This document shows, in pieces, positions 12,783 through 21,651 of a DNA stretch of 64,000 nt. The notes under the pieces were generated by a model, which worked only from the letters and a program-made list of their open reading frames with translations, had not been told where the DNA came from and did not search any database. The translations under genes were made by a program, and so were the position numbers. The DNA is from Brevibacterium sp. JSBI002. GTDB taxonomy: Bacteria > Actinomycetota > Actinomycetes > Actinomycetales > Brevibacteriaceae. The stretch's first letter is position 1; every line of letters starts with the position of its first letter. The stretch covers positions 1,612,001 through 1,676,000 of the forward strand of contig NZ_CP110341.1 of assembly GCF_026013965.1 (NCBI RefSeq), read 5' to 3'.

Positions 12783-13250
12783 GTGAACCCTTCTGTCCTG
12801 CTGATCGTTCTGCTCTCGTTGGTAGGACTTGCGCTTGCTCTGATCGTGGTCGTCACGATCCGACGCAGGTCGATCTCGAAGCTCTCGGGTGCTTTTGACT
12901 GTTCCATCAACGTGGGCGAGGAGTATTCTTCTCGCCCACGTTGGCGTTTGGGCGTGGCCGTGTTCTCAGTCACTTCCCTGGACTGGTATCCGGTCTTCGC
13001 ACTGACGCGGCGCGCCGCGTTCCGATTGCCGCGCGCGGATCTCGACATCCTCGTCCGGCGCAAGCCCACCTCCGGTGAGCAGTACTCGGTCCTGCCCGAA
13101 GCGGTCGTCGTCGACTGTTCGTACGGCAAGGCGGACGGTCGTCCGCGTTCCGTGTCTCTGGCAATGGATACCGAATCCCTGTCCACGATGGCTTCGTGGC
13201 TCGAATCATCACCTCCTGGCTTCAATCCGACGATGGGACGTTTCACTTAA
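12783..13250 (+). CDS. DUF2550 family membrane protein
   Basis: This is a 155-residue protein with one N-terminal membrane helix (about residues 3-24, LLIVLLSLVGLALALIVVV) followed by RRRS and a soluble domain containing RPRWRLGVAVFS and WYPVFALTRRAAFRLPR, matching the actinobacterial DUF2550 family found between atpC and murA. Function is unknown. GTG 12783 is used because an upstream in-frame start would overlap atpC and add unlikely sequence. Its stop overlaps the murA start (TAATG). A strong inverted repeat lies inside its coding region at 12908-12943. Confidence 0.85.
   Translation: MNPSVLLIVLLSLVGLALALIVVVTIRRRSISKLSGAFDCSINVGEEYSSRPRWRLGVAVFSVTSLDWYPVFALTRRAAFRLPRADLDILVRRKPTSGEQYSVLPEAVVVDCSYGKADGRPRSVSLAMDTESLSTMASWLESSPPGFNPTMGRFT
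12908..12943 (+). other. perfect 13-bp hairpin inside the DUF2550 gene
   Basis: The arms CAACGTGGGCGAG (12908-12920) and CTCGCCCACGTTG (12931-12943) are perfectly complementary around a 10-base loop. The shape is that of a terminator or attenuator, but no T-run follows and it lies within codons 42-54 of the gene. Confidence 0.6.
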
Positions 13251-14563
13251 TGGATGTCTTCCGCTTGACCGGGCCCGCACAGTTGGCGGGAACCATCGAT
13301 GTCAGGGGGGCCAAGAACAGCGTCCTCAAACTCATGGCTGCGAGTCTGCTCGCCGTGGGACGCACCACCATCACCAACGTCCCGGCCATCCTCGACGTGC
13401 GGATCATGGTCGAACTGCTCGTCCGCCTCGGCTGCGAGGTCGACTACGACGCCGAAGCCGGCGCCGTGAGCATCGACGTCCCCGCCGAAGTCGGCATCCA
13501 AGCCGACTACGAACTCGTCCGCGCAATGCGTGCTTCGATCTCCGTCCTCGGCCCGCTGACCGCACGGATGCGAGCCGCACATGTGGCTCTTCCCGGCGGT
13601 GACGCCATCGGATCCCGGGGACTCGACATGCATCAGGCCGGTCTCGAAGCCCTGGGCGCTGTCGTCCACCTCGACCACGGCTATTTCATCGCCGAGGCTC
13701 CGAACGGTCTGCGCGGTACCGAGATCGTCCTCGAATTCCCTTCCGTCGGGGCCACCGAAAACCTCGTTATGGCGGCGACTCTCGCTCATGGCACCACTAC
13801 CATCGCCAATGCCGCGCGCGAACCGGAGATCGTCGACATCTGCACGATGCTCGTCGAGATGGGCGCGCAGATCGAGGGGATCGGCACCTCTGACCTCACC
13901 ATCACCGGTGTCGAATCGCTGCAGCCGGTCACCCACCGCACCGTCGGTGATCGCATCGTCGCCGGAACCTTCGCCTTCGGCGCTGCTCTGAGCGCGGGCG
14001 ATGTGACCGTGCGCGGGGTCGGGCTCGACATCATGCCCAATATCGGCATGAAGCTTCGGGATTCGGGCGCCACGGTGGAAGATCTTGGTGAGATCATCCT
14101 CGGAGACGGTACGCAGGGCAAGGGATTCCGTGTCATCGGCGCCTCGCGTCCTCATGCCATCCGGGTGGCCACCATGCCGTTCCCGGGCTTCCCGACGGAT
14201 CTGCAGCCGTTTGTCATCGCATTGAACTCGGTGTCCGACGGAATCGGTCTGCTGTCTGAGAATCTGTTCGAAGCGCGCTGGCGCTTCGTCCAGGAGATCG
14301 CCCGCCTCGGTGCGAAGGTCCGCATCGACGGCAACCATGCGCTCGTCACCGGCAGCGAGAGTCTATCCGGTGCTGAAGTCGAAGCCTCCGACATCCGCGC
14401 GGGAGCGGGCCTGGTGATGGCCACTCTGCGCGCCGGGGGAGTGACCGAGGTATCGGGAATCGATCACATCGAACGCGGCTACGAGAATTTCGTCGATAAT
14501 CTTCGCGCACTCGGTGTCGACATCGAACGCGTCGAGAAGCGCGACGTCCTCAGCTTCGACTAG
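13250..14563 (+). CDS. murA: UDP-N-acetylglucosamine 1-carboxyvinyltransferase (MurA), Asp-type active site
   Basis: MurA is a 437-residue EPSP-synthase-fold enzyme that transfers enolpyruvate from PEP to UDP-GlcNAc, the first committed step of peptidoglycan synthesis in the cytoplasm. The N-terminal Lys-Asn pair (GAKNSVLKLM) and the segment LVRAMRASISVLGPL are present. In the mobile loop the normal LPGGC is LPGGDAIGSR: Asp118 replaces the Cys alkylated by fosfomycin, as known for Mycobacterium tuberculosis MurA. ATG 13250 overlaps the DUF2550 stop. The gene is probably the last of the atp-linked transcript. Confidence 0.96.
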   Translation: MDVFRLTGPAQLAGTIDVRGAKNSVLKLMAASLLAVGRTTITNVPAILDVRIMVELLVRLGCEVDYDAEAGAVSIDVPAEVGIQADYELVRAMRASISVLGPLTARMRAAHVALPGGDAIGSRGLDMHQAGLEALGAVVHLDHGYFIAEAPNGLRGTEIVLEFPSVGATENLVMAATLAHGTTTIANAAREPEIVDICTMLVEMGAQIEGIGTSDLTITGVESLQPVTHRTVGDRIVAGTFAFGAALSAGDVTVRGVGLDIMPNIGMKLRDSGATVEDLGEIILGDGTQGKGFRVIGASRPHAIRVATMPFPGFPTDLQPFVIALNSVSDGIGLLSENLFEARWRFVQEIARLGAKVRIDGNHALVTGSESLSGAEVEASDIRAGAGLVMATLRAGGVTEVSGIDHIERGYENFVDNLRALGVDIERVEKRDVLSFD

Positions 14564-14881
14564 ATCTCTCTCGACGAACTTCGCGGACCCTGGCTGTCAG
14601 GAGTTGCCTCGTTCTTTCAAGTCGGCCCTCGGTTCTCGGTCGTCTTCGCTCTCGTTCAAGCCGGCTCCCGTCTGTCCGAGGTTCGCGCTCTCGTTCAAGC
14701 CCGCCCTCTTCTGTCGATAGGTAAACGGCGCGGAATTCGCGCTTCGCCTTGAACGGCGACTGCTACCGACCGCCGTTCGAGGGCTTGCGCGGTGGTTCCG
14801 CGGACCTGCACATCGGTCGATCCTCATGAGGATGCGGTCTGTGTGGAGGAGTCGAGCGTTGTCCACAGCCTGACTTCTCAT
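14564..14881 (+). other. intergenic stretch with degenerate tandem repeats
   Basis: There is no gene here. Between about 14606 and 14720 a unit of roughly 40 bases recurs two and a half to three times, each starting near CTCTCGTTCAAGCC and ending near GTCTGTC or GTCGTC (clearest at 14651 and 14690, a more diverged copy at 14609). The remaining bases to 14881 show nothing recognisable and end at the IS3 insertion site, where CAT (14879-14881) is the left target duplicate. Confidence 0.5.
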
Positions 14882-14945
14882 TGATTCGTCCTTGGTTTGA
14901 TGGAGGGTGTGCGGTTACCCAAGAAAGGACTACCCTCAACTCATC

Positions 14946-15257
14946 ATGCCTACCTCGAAATATCCACCAGAAGTACGTGAGAGAGCCACTCGACTGGCTC
15001 TCGAGGCCCGCGCCGACCCAGAGACTCGAAACGGTGCCATCGCCCGCATTGCCGAGCAGACCGGTGTGAACAAGGAAGCCCTGCGCAACTGGGTCAAGAA
15101 AGCCGAAGCAGCCAACCTGCCCGTCGAGACCGAGGACGTCCAGGCACGGATCCGGCGGCTGGAGAAGGAGAACCGGGAGCTGCGGAAGTCCAACGACATC
15201 CTCCGATCAGCGACCGCGTTTTTCGGCAAGGCGGAGTTCGACCGCCTACAGAAGTAA
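14946..15257 (+). CDS. IS3-family transposase OrfA (copy 2)
   Basis: This is 103 residues, identical to OrfA of copy 1: helix-turn-helix followed by a coiled coil with heptad leucines. Start ATG 14946 follows AAAGGA at 14925. The slippery T-run near its end is at 15219-15223, so -1 frameshifting would fuse it to OrfB as in copy 1. The gene is intact. Confidence 0.92.
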   Translation: MPTSKYPPEVRERATRLALEARADPETRNGAIARIAEQTGVNKEALRNWVKKAEAANLPVETEDVQARIRRLEKENRELRKSNDILRSATAFFGKAEFDRLQK

Positions 15258-16168
15258 TCGTCGCCTTCATCGACGAGAACAAGCACAGGTGGGGAATCGA
15301 ACCGATCTGTCAGGTCCTGCGCCAGGACCTGGGCCTGAGCATCGCCCCATCAACGTACTACGCCTTCAAGACCCGTCCGGTCAGCGCTCGAGCCCAGCGA
15401 GATGCGGTGCTCAAAGAAAGGATCATGGCTATCCACACTCACCGCCGCAACAAGGTCTACGGCATCCGCAAGATCCACGCCGAACTCACAAGGACCTACG
15501 GCCCCGTGGCCCGGTGCACGGTCGAGAGATTGTGCAATGAGTTGGGCATCCGGGGTGTTGTGAGAGGGAAGTTCCCGCGGACGACGAAGCCCGGTCCCGA
15601 GACGAAACGACCGGCTGACCTCGTCAAACGTAACTTCACCGCTGCGGAGCCGAACCGTCTCTGGGTCGCGGATCTGACCTACGTTCCCACTGAGGCCGGC
15701 TTCGTTTACGTCGCGTTCGTCCTCGACGTATTCTCTCGAATGATCATCGGCTGGCAGACCTCGACGCGAATGTATACCGATCTGGCTCTCGATGCTTTGA
15801 ATATGGGCATATGGGGCCGTAAACGTGCAGGTCACGACGTTGTAGGGCTGACCCACCACTCGGACAGAGGGGTGCAGTATCGGGCTCTGCGCTACACCCA
15901 GGCACTGGCTGAGGCCGAGGCAGTGGCGTCGGTGGGATCGATCGGCGATAGTTACGACAATGCCATGGCCGAAGCGCTGAACTCGTTATACAAATACGAA
16001 CTCGTCTTCACCGACGGCCCCTGGTCCGGTCGCAACGATCTCGAGGCCGCGACGGCTGAGTGGGTGCATTGGTTCAACACCGAACGGTTGCATTCGATGC
16101 TTGACTATCAGACTCCCGCCGAGATCGAAGCAGCCCACTACACGAGCCTGCAGACTTCGGCGGCCTAA
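15254..16168 (+). CDS. IS3-family transposase OrfB (copy 2), by -1 frameshift
   Basis: This is the DDE catalytic part, with LWVADLTYVPT, LTHHSDRGVQY and DNAMAEALNSLYKYE all intact. It carries Ala instead of Ser after VQYR relative to copy 1, the only difference between the two elements. It has no independent start near its beginning; the internal GTG at 15407 would give 253 residues lacking the N-terminal part. It is expected to be active as OrfAB. Confidence 0.92.
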   Translation, partial: VIVAFIDENKHRWGIEPICQVLRQDLGLSIAPSTYYAFKTRPVSARAQRDAVLKERIMAIHTHRRNKVYGIRKIHAELTRTYGPVARCTVERLCNELGIRGVVRGKFPRTTKPGPETKRPADLVKRNFTAAEPNRLWVADLTYVPTEAGFVYVAFVLDVFSRMIIGWQTSTRMYTDLALDALNMGIWGRKRAGHDVVGLTHHSDRGVQYRALRYTQALAEAEAVASVGSIGDSYDNAMAEALNSLYKYELVFTDGPWSGRNDLEAATAEWVHWFNTERLHSMLDYQTPAEIEAAHYTSLQTSAA

Positions 16169-16241
16169 TAACTGAACGAACGTTCAGCCTCCAGAAAACC
16201 CGGGACTTGACACATTCTGGTTCTCCAGCGTCTCGTCACCC

Positions 16242-16724
16242 ATGCTTGAAGGCATGTATGGATGTCTGTCGACTGCCGCACTGCTCGAGGCCGGGTGGGA
16301 CTGTCATCGGATCAGAGCCGCCGAACGATGCTGTCTGCGACGATTGGAACGAGGGCGATATGTTGTCACCGCAGAATGTTCTGATCCAGCGCACAGTTTC
16401 GTCAGTGCGATAGCGGCGGCTCCCACAACCACACTGCCGATAGAGTCGACGGGCCTGCGCAAACGCGTGGAAGATCTGAGAATCCTCGTCCGGTCGTACG
16501 TCGATCGCCTGCCTCCGGACGCAGTATTCTCTCACCGCAGCGCACTCATCGTTCACGGCCTTCCAATTCCTTACGTCGAGCGAGACGACGTCTTCGTTGA
16601 TCGGCGAGGCTGGAGTGGGTGGCCGGCTAACCCGCGGATTGACCGTGGGCCCGTCCGCCGCTTGACCCTGGGTGATCAGAAGAGGCGTGTCTCGGGGTCG
16701 TCCATTCCGCGGAGGGCATCGTAG
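16242..16724 (+). pseudogene. truncated AbiEi-like (antitoxin-domain) protein
   Basis: The 160-residue frame begins with a winged-helix-like segment (LSTAALLEAGWDCHRIRAA and RRLERGRYVV) and continues with AVFSHRSALIVHGLPIPYVE. This arrangement is typical of the N-terminal half of actinobacterial AbiEi-family proteins of about 300 residues. After about residue 140 the sequence loses resemblance and runs antisense into the 3' end of nucS, so the C-terminal half is missing. The IS3 copy lies 29 bp upstream and may have cut off its promoter. Family assignment is by pattern only. Confidence 0.5.
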
Positions 16725-17371
16725 TCGAGAACGACGCAGCGGATGCCGCGGTCCTCAGCGAGAGTGCGTGCCTGCGGTTTGATCTCCTGAGCGGCGAAGA
16801 CTCCGTTGACTGGGCTCAGCAGCGGATCGCGATTCATCAGCTCGAGATAGCGGGTCAGCTGTTCGACACCGTCGATATCGCCGCGGCGCTTGATCTCCAC
16901 CGCCACAGACTTCTGTCCGTCGTCACGAGCCAAGATGTCCACCGGGCCGATCGCGGTCATGTATTCTCGGCGCACCAGACTGTAGCCCTCGCCGAGGGTC
17001 TCGATATGCTCAGCAAGCAGTTCCTGCAGATGCGCTTCGACCCCGTCCTTGACCAGCCCCGGATCGACCCCGAACTCATAGGAGTCGTCAGCGAGGACTT
17101 CGGCGATGGAGATGACGAGACGGTCACCGGTCTTCGTCTGCGAAACCTCCCACAGCTCCGTTAGGCCGGCCTCTTCCTGCTCGGCGTCGGGCTCGATATG
17201 CCGAACCGTACACGGGGGAGTCATCCAGTTCAGCGGCTTATAGGAACCACCGTCGGAATGGATGAGCACCGAGCCGTCAGACTTGAGCATGATGAGGCGG
17301 GTGGCCATTGGAAGGTGGGCGGTCAGACGACCGGCATAATCAACGGAGCATTGGGCAATGACTAGACGCAC
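16676..17371 (-). CDS. nucS: endonuclease NucS (non-canonical mismatch repair)
   Basis: NucS is a 231-residue protein with an N-terminal beta-rich DNA-binding/dimerisation domain (residues 1-120) and a C-terminal RecB-like nuclease domain. The catalytic residues are visible in [21 protein letters not shown] (Asp, then Glu and Lys of the ExK motif) with QLTRYLE downstream. NucS cuts both strands at mismatches and replaces MutSL in actinobacteria and many archaea (family knowledge). Its position close to murA and the atp operon is the usual actinobacterial one, here separated by the IS3 copy and a gene fragment. Confidence 0.95.
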   Translation of the reverse strand: MRLVIAQCSVDYAGRLTAHLPMATRLIMLKSDGSVLIHSDGGSYKPLNWMTPPCTVRHIEPDAEQEEAGLTELWEVSQTKTGDRLVISIAEVLADDSYEFGVDPGLVKDGVEAHLQELLAEHIETLGEGYSLVRREYMTAIGPVDILARDDGQKSVAVEIKRRGDIDGVEQLTRYLELMNRDPLLSPVNGVFAAQEIKPQARTLAEDRGIRCVVLDYDALRGMDDPETRLF

Positions 17372-17401
17372 GCGCTTCAGCCTACGTGAGACAATGACTC
17401 T

Positions 17402-17698
17402 ATGCCACGATCTTCATCCTCGCGTCGCAAGAACAAATGGCAGCAGGCTCCCCGCGATCTGTCCGACTCTGTGGCAGGCATGAGAACAAGCCGTTCATTG
17501 GCGGACGGAACCTGGTCCGTGCAGACCGTGAAGGGGAACGAATCCGGCAAGATCTATGTCTGCCCTGGCTGCGGCCGCGATGTCAGTGCCGCCACGAGCC
17601 ATATCGTTGCGTGGCGTCAGGATGCTCCGCACGGAATCGAGATCGGGGTCGAAAGCAGGCGGCACTGGCACCAGCACTGCTTCGACCGCTTCCGGTGA
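17402..17698 (+). CDS. small conserved actinobacterial protein with CPGCG motif
   Basis: This is a 98-residue basic protein. After a Ser/Arg-rich start it has [20 protein letters not shown], then [18 protein letters not shown] and [12 protein letters not shown]. The CxxC pair with a distal His/Cys pair suggests one zinc site. Homologues next to nucS in actinobacteria are often labelled ATP/GTP-binding protein without evidence; no P-loop is present here. It is divergent from nucS, with 30 bases between the starts, so the two probably share a promoter region. Confidence 0.75.
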   Translation: MPRSSSSRRKNKWQQAPRDLSDSVAGMRTSRSLADGTWSVQTVKGNESGKIYVCPGCGRDVSAATSHIVAWRQDAPHGIEIGVESRRHWHQHCFDRFR

Positions 17699-17784
17699 CG
17701 GCTAAGGTGAGATCAGATGATCTCCGGGCTGTCGTAAACTGGGCTGGAGTCGACTGAGACCTCAGTCAGCCAACGTGCCTCACA

Positions 17785-17822
17785 ATGACGAAGGGACCCG
17801 CATCAGCGGGTCCCTTCGTCAT
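17785..17822. terminator. bidirectional terminator
   Basis: A 17-bp perfect stem (GACGAAGGGACCCGC with its complement, extended by AT at each side) encloses the loop ATCA. It sits between the CPGCG protein gene (plus) and the coiled-coil gene (minus), so it can serve both. Confidence 0.85.
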
Positions 17823-17869
17823 AGTCGATTCGGCCGGTCTCAGATCAATCGGTCTCGACTCAATCGGTC

Positions 17870-19498
17870 TCAGCGCAGCGAGTTGCGCGAGCGCGAAGTC
17901 TTCGAGTTGTCCTTCGAGCCGGAGACCTGAGCGTTGATCGAGATAGTGTCCTCGTCGGTGGCGCCGTTGGGCAGATCGTCGCCAGCCGTGTCCTTCTCGT
18001 CAGCGGCAGAGTCAGCGTTCGACTCTGAAGCGTTCCTCGAAGCAGGAGTCGACTTCGAGCTTTCGGCCGACTCGTCGGATGCCTTCGCCGGGCCATTGCC
18101 CTTGGCTCCGGCACTATCGCTCTTCGCTGGCCCGGTCGACTTCGAACCCCCGCCCGAGGCGGACCCGGACTTCGAGGAGTCGGCATCGGAGTCGTTCGCC
18201 GCAGCATCATCGGTCGACTTCGCGGAGTCCTCGGACCTCGGCGAATCCTCTGAGGAGTCATCGTCGGCCAGCAGGTCTTCGAGCTCCTGACCGTCGGCGA
18301 TCTGCTCGGTGGCGTGAGACGCCGATTCGGCCTTCGCCGGATCCACTGAGTCGCCGCCCATGACCCCGGGCATAGCGAACAGCGAACGGAGCTGATCGAG
18401 CTGAGCAGTGATCGTCTTGCGCTGCTTCGTGAGCAGATCGACCTGCGACTGTGCGGAGGCCACATTGCGCTTGGCCTCTGCCGCGGATTCCTCGATGGTC
18501 GCCTCGGCGGTGGCGCGAGCTTCCGCAATAAGCGTCTGCGCGCGGGACTTTCCGTCGGCGATGATCTCGTCGGCCTTCTTCACCGCGTCGGTGCGAGTCT
18601 GCTCCGCACGCTCGGCAGCTTCTTTGGCCTCGGTGTCGGCCTTCGCCGCACGTGCCTGAGCCTCTTCGACGAGCTTCTTGTTCTCGACCTGCGCCTCTTC
18701 GTAGCGCTTCTTGCGTTCGGTCTCGGCTTCCTTGCGCTTGTTTGCGAGCTCGACGTCGAAGTCGTTTCCGGCCTTCTTCGAAGCCTCGTCGCGAGCCTTC
18801 GCGGACTTGAGCAGCTCGTCGGCCTGTGCCTGAGCAGCCGCCACCGTCTCCTCTGCCTCGGTCTTGGCCTCGGCACGCAGATCCGCGGCTTCCTTCTCAG
18901 CGGTCGCCCGCAGTTCGGAGAGCTCGAGATCAAGGCTCTCGCGAGCCTCCTTTGCGGAAGCGGCATTCGCCTCCTTGGCCTGCTTGGTCTCGCGTTCGGT
19001 GGTTGCGCTGAGCTCGGCTGCGCGCTTCTCCGCGGCTTTGATCGTCTCTTCGGCGCGCAGCTCGGCCGAGGAAGTGATCGCATCGGCTTCCGAGCGCGCA
19101 TTGGACAGTGTGTCGTTGCTCTCGGTGTGCATCCGAGCGCGAGCGGATGCCGCCTCGGCGCGGGCCTTGTTCCGGATCGTCTCAGCATCGGAATTGGCCT
19201 GAGCCAGGGTCTCGCGAGCCTGCGACTCGGCGATCTTGAGAAGATGGTCGATGCGGCTTCCGGGAGGCCCTGCCGCCTCCGCATTGTCGTTGGCAGCCTT
19301 CTTCAGCTGTGCCTTGGCCTCGGAGAGCTCACCTGCGATCTGCAGCTTCGCCCGATCTGCATTGATGACCTGACTGCGTGCATCGGCCAGGGCCTTGCGG
19401 ACCGACTCGACCTCGGTCCGCAGCTGCTGCAGTCGCGAATCGACTTCACTCTTCTCGTAGCCGCGCATCGCTGTGCGGAATTCTTCGGTGGGCGTCAC
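17870..19498 (-). CDS. DivIVA/Scy-like long coiled-coil protein
   Basis: The 542-residue protein opens with EEFRTAMRGYEKSEVDSRL, resembling the DivIVA N-terminal motif (FRxxxRGYxxxEVD). About 360 residues of uninterrupted Ala/Glu/Lys/Arg-rich coiled coil follow, with many AEARAxAE-type repeats, and then a Ser/Asp-rich disordered tail (residues about 400-542). This layout matches actinobacterial cytoskeletal proteins of the DivIVA/Scy/FilP type that organise polar growth (inference). No membrane segment or Cys is seen. It is transcribed alone, convergent with the CPGCG gene and divergent from the thiolase. Exact orthology is uncertain. Confidence 0.75.
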   Translation of the reverse strand: MTPTEEFRTAMRGYEKSEVDSRLQQLRTEVESVRKALADARSQVINADRAKLQIAGELSEAKAQLKKAANDNAEAAGPPGSRIDHLLKIAESQARETLAQANSDAETIRNKARAEAASARARMHTESNDTLSNARSEADAITSSAELRAEETIKAAEKRAAELSATTERETKQAKEANAASAKEARESLDLELSELRATAEKEAADLRAEAKTEAEETVAAAQAQADELLKSAKARDEASKKAGNDFDVELANKRKEAETERKKRYEEAQVENKKLVEEAQARAAKADTEAKEAAERAEQTRTDAVKKADEIIADGKSRAQTLIAEARATAEATIEESAAEAKRNVASAQSQVDLLTKQRKTITAQLDQLRSLFAMPGVMGGDSVDPAKAESASHATEQIADGQELEDLLADDDSSEDSPRSEDSAKSTDDAAANDSDADSSKSGSASGGGSKSTGPAKSDSAGAKGNGPAKASDESAESSKSTPASRNASESNADSAADEKDTAGDDLPNGATDEDTISINAQVSGSKDNSKTSRSRNSLR

Positions 19499-19731
19499 TG
19501 AAGCGAACTCCTGTCATCTTGGAAAGGGGGTGTTCTTAAGCTGTCCTCGTCCTACTCTAACGGAGACTCCATGAGTGTTGGGTGCGAATGCGAGAGTGTG
19601 GACGAGGGGTTGATCCACGGCTGCGCGGACCCCGTGATGCAGGCCACATGGGCCTCGACTAGGCTGGTGGATGTCGAAATGCATACATGCTGCGGACTCG
19701 CGTCCGCAGCGCGGATATCCGAGGAGGAAAT

Positions 19732-20922
19732 ATGGCTGATGCAGTGATCGTCGCCGGAGCGCGCACACCGTTCGGGCGCCTGCAGGGAGAGTTGTCGAAA
19801 CTCAGTGCCGTCGAGCTCGGCGCCGAAGCCATCGCCGGGGCACTCGATCGTGCCGGCATTCAGGGCTCCGACGTCGACTATGTGATCATGGGCCAGGTTC
19901 TGCAGGCCGGAAACAGTCAGGGCCCCGGTCGACAGGCGGCGGTCAAAGCCGGCATCCCCATGTCCGTTCCGGCCGTGTCGGTCAACAAGCTGTGCCTGTC
20001 GGGCATCAACACGATCACCCAAGCGGCTCAGCTGATCCGAGCCGGCGAGTACGACGTCGTCGTGGCGGGCGGTCAGGAATCGATGAGCCAGGCGCCGCAC
20101 ATGCTCATGAAGTCGCGTTCGGGGTACAAATACGGCGATGTCGTCGCCAAGGACCATATGGACTATGACGGCCTCTGGGACGCATTCACCGATCAGGCTA
20201 TGGGCGGACTGACCGAAGAGGCCAATGCCGGTGACCGCGAGTTCTCCCGCGCCGAGCAGGATGAGTTCTCCGCGCGTTCGCACCAGCGCGCCGCGGCGGC
20301 ACAGAAGGCCGGTGCCTTCGAGAACGAGATCGTGCCAGTGACTATCAGCTCGCGAAAGGGCGATGTCACCATCTCCGCAGACGAGGGTGTGCGTCCTGAC
20401 ACGACAGCCGAGTCCCTGTCCAAGCTGCGGCCGTCCTTCCGGAAGGACGGAACGATCACCGCCGGCAACGCTTCGCAGATCTCCGACGGAGCCTGCGCCG
20501 TCGTTGTCATGTCGCGTGAGAAGGCCGAAGAGCTCGGCGCTCCGATCCTCGCCGAGATCCGTTCGCACGCCTGGACCGCCGGACCGGACTCGACCCTCCA
20601 GCACCAGCCCTCACAGGCGATCAAGGTCGCTGCCGAACGCGAAGGCGTCGCAGCCGACTCCTTCGACCTCTATGAGATCAACGAAGCCTTCGCCGCCGTC
20701 GGCCTGGCCAGCGCCAAGGACCTCGGCATCGACGAGGACAAGGTCAACGTCAACGGCGGCGCCGTCGCACTGGGCCACCCGATCGGTGCCTCGGGAGCCC
20801 GGGTCGTCCTCACGCTTGCCCTCGAACTCCAACGCCGAGGCGGCGGCACGGGTATCGCCGCACTCTGCGGAGGCGGCGGCCAGGGCGACTCGCTCATCGT
20901 GACAGTGCCCGCTCAGGCCTGA
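19732..20922 (+). CDS. acetyl-CoA C-acetyltransferase (thiolase)
   Basis: This 396-residue thiolase-fold enzyme condenses two acetyl-CoA or cleaves acetoacetyl-CoA. The nucleophilic Cys is in [10 protein letters not shown] (about residue 88), the second active-site segment is [17 protein letters not shown] with its His, and the C-terminal Cys is in [14 protein letters not shown]. All are intact. ATG 19732 follows AGGAGGAAAT, an ideal ribosome binding site, and removes a 15-residue unlikely extension. It may serve polyester precursor, mevalonate or fatty-acid pathways; the neighbours do not decide. A terminator follows at 20957. Confidence 0.95.
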   Translation: MADAVIVAGARTPFGRLQGELSKLSAVELGAEAIAGALDRAGIQGSDVDYVIMGQVLQAGNSQGPGRQAAVKAGIPMSVPAVSVNKLCLSGINTITQAAQLIRAGEYDVVVAGGQESMSQAPHMLMKSRSGYKYGDVVAKDHMDYDGLWDAFTDQAMGGLTEEANAGDREFSRAEQDEFSARSHQRAAAAQKAGAFENEIVPVTISSRKGDVTISADEGVRPDTTAESLSKLRPSFRKDGTITAGNASQISDGACAVVVMSREKAEELGAPILAEIRSHAWTAGPDSTLQHQPSQAIKVAAEREGVAADSFDLYEINEAFAAVGLASAKDLGIDEDKVNVNGGAVALGHPIGASGARVVLTLALELQRRGGGTGIAALCGGGGQGDSLIVTVPAQA

Positions 20923-20956
20923 GCCGAGTCGTTCGACCGCAAGTCAGACAGATGAA

Positions 20957-20986
20957 CCGGTGGGGAGCCGATCGGCTCCCCACCGG
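20957..20986 (+). terminator. terminator after the thiolase gene
   Basis: A perfect 13-bp stem (CCGGTGGGGAGCC with its complement) encloses the loop GATC. It is located 35 bases after the thiolase stop and before the thiamine-binding-type gene. Confidence 0.75.
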
Positions 20987-21009
20987 ACCGGACAGAAGGG
21001 ACCACCAAC

Positions 21010-21324
21010 ATGCTCGCAGCTTTCTCAGTCGCTCCCAGTGGGGGAGAAGGGACCGACGCCTCGGTCCACGATGCCGTGGCAGCGGCTGTCGAGATCGTCC
21101 GCAATTCCGGACTGCCGCACCGGACGGACTCGATGTTCACGACCATCGAAGGGGAATGGGACGAGGTCTTCGCGGTCATCAAAGAGGCCACCGAGGCCGT
21201 CGGCGAGTTCGGCACTCGAGTGTCCCTGGTGGTCAAGGCCGATATCCGCCCCGGTTACACCGGCGAGATCGACGGCAAACTCGAGCGTCTGGAGACGGCG
21301 ATCGACGCTCGCGGCGAAGGCTGA
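21010..21324 (+). CDS. MTH1187/YkoF-type thiamine-binding protein
   Basis: This 104-residue ferredoxin-like protein has the family features AFSVAPSGGEG, then HDAVAAAVEIVRNSGLPHRTD, and SMFTTIEGEWDEVFAVIKEA. The family (DUF77) is small, forms oligomers and binds thiamine or related pyrimidines in some members; the cellular role is not settled. It lies alone between the thiolase terminator and a small membrane protein. No TPP riboswitch is visible upstream. Confidence 0.85.
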   Translation: MLAAFSVAPSGGEGTDASVHDAVAAAVEIVRNSGLPHRTDSMFTTIEGEWDEVFAVIKEATEAVGEFGTRVSLVVKADIRPGYTGEIDGKLERLETAIDARGEG

Positions 21325-21412
21325 GACGAATTCTTCTGAAATTCTCAGTGACGTGAGTCTCATCTGGCGTTAGTCTTTCTCCATCGGATGCATCGATCGA
21401 AGAAGATGGACA

Positions 21413-21619
21413 ATGAATGGTGCAAAGATCTTCTCGGTTGCCACGGCACTCACGCTTGTCGCGTTGCTGGGCTTCATGCTCGCAGGATTCTTTCCGATCA
21501 TCGTCGACTTCGCCTTCGGGATCGAAGCCGTGGCGGTCATTCTTGCGCTGACGGGAGTGGTGGCCGTGTCATTCGTGACGGTGAGGAAGTCGATGGAGAA
21601 CGCAGCCCGTCACTACTGA
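21413..21619 (+). CDS. small two-helix membrane protein
   Basis: This is a 68-residue protein, nearly all hydrophobic, with two predicted membrane helices (about residues 7-29 and 36-57) and a short basic C-terminus (VRKSMENAARHY). The family was not recognised. ATG 21413 is the only sensible start; the preceding GAAGAAGATGGA may hold the ribosome binding site. A strong terminator follows at 21652. Confidence 0.6.
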   Translation: MNGAKIFSVATALTLVALLGFMLAGFFPIIVDFAFGIEAVAVILALTGVVAVSFVTVRKSMENAARHY

Positions 21620-21651
21620 GATGTTCCTGCCGAGCTTGCACGGCAGCGCGT

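Larger units (their letters stand above)
14882..16212 (+). mobile_element. IS3-family element, copy 2 (1331 bp) with 3-bp target duplication
   Basis: It is identical to copy 1 at 4099-5429 except for one base (G15884). It is flanked by CAT on both sides (14879-14881 and 16213-16215), the 3-bp duplication expected of an IS3-family insertion. Same orientation as copy 1. The insertion lies 29 bp before the ATG of the next (truncated) gene. Near identity to copy 1 implies a recent event. Confidence 0.95.
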
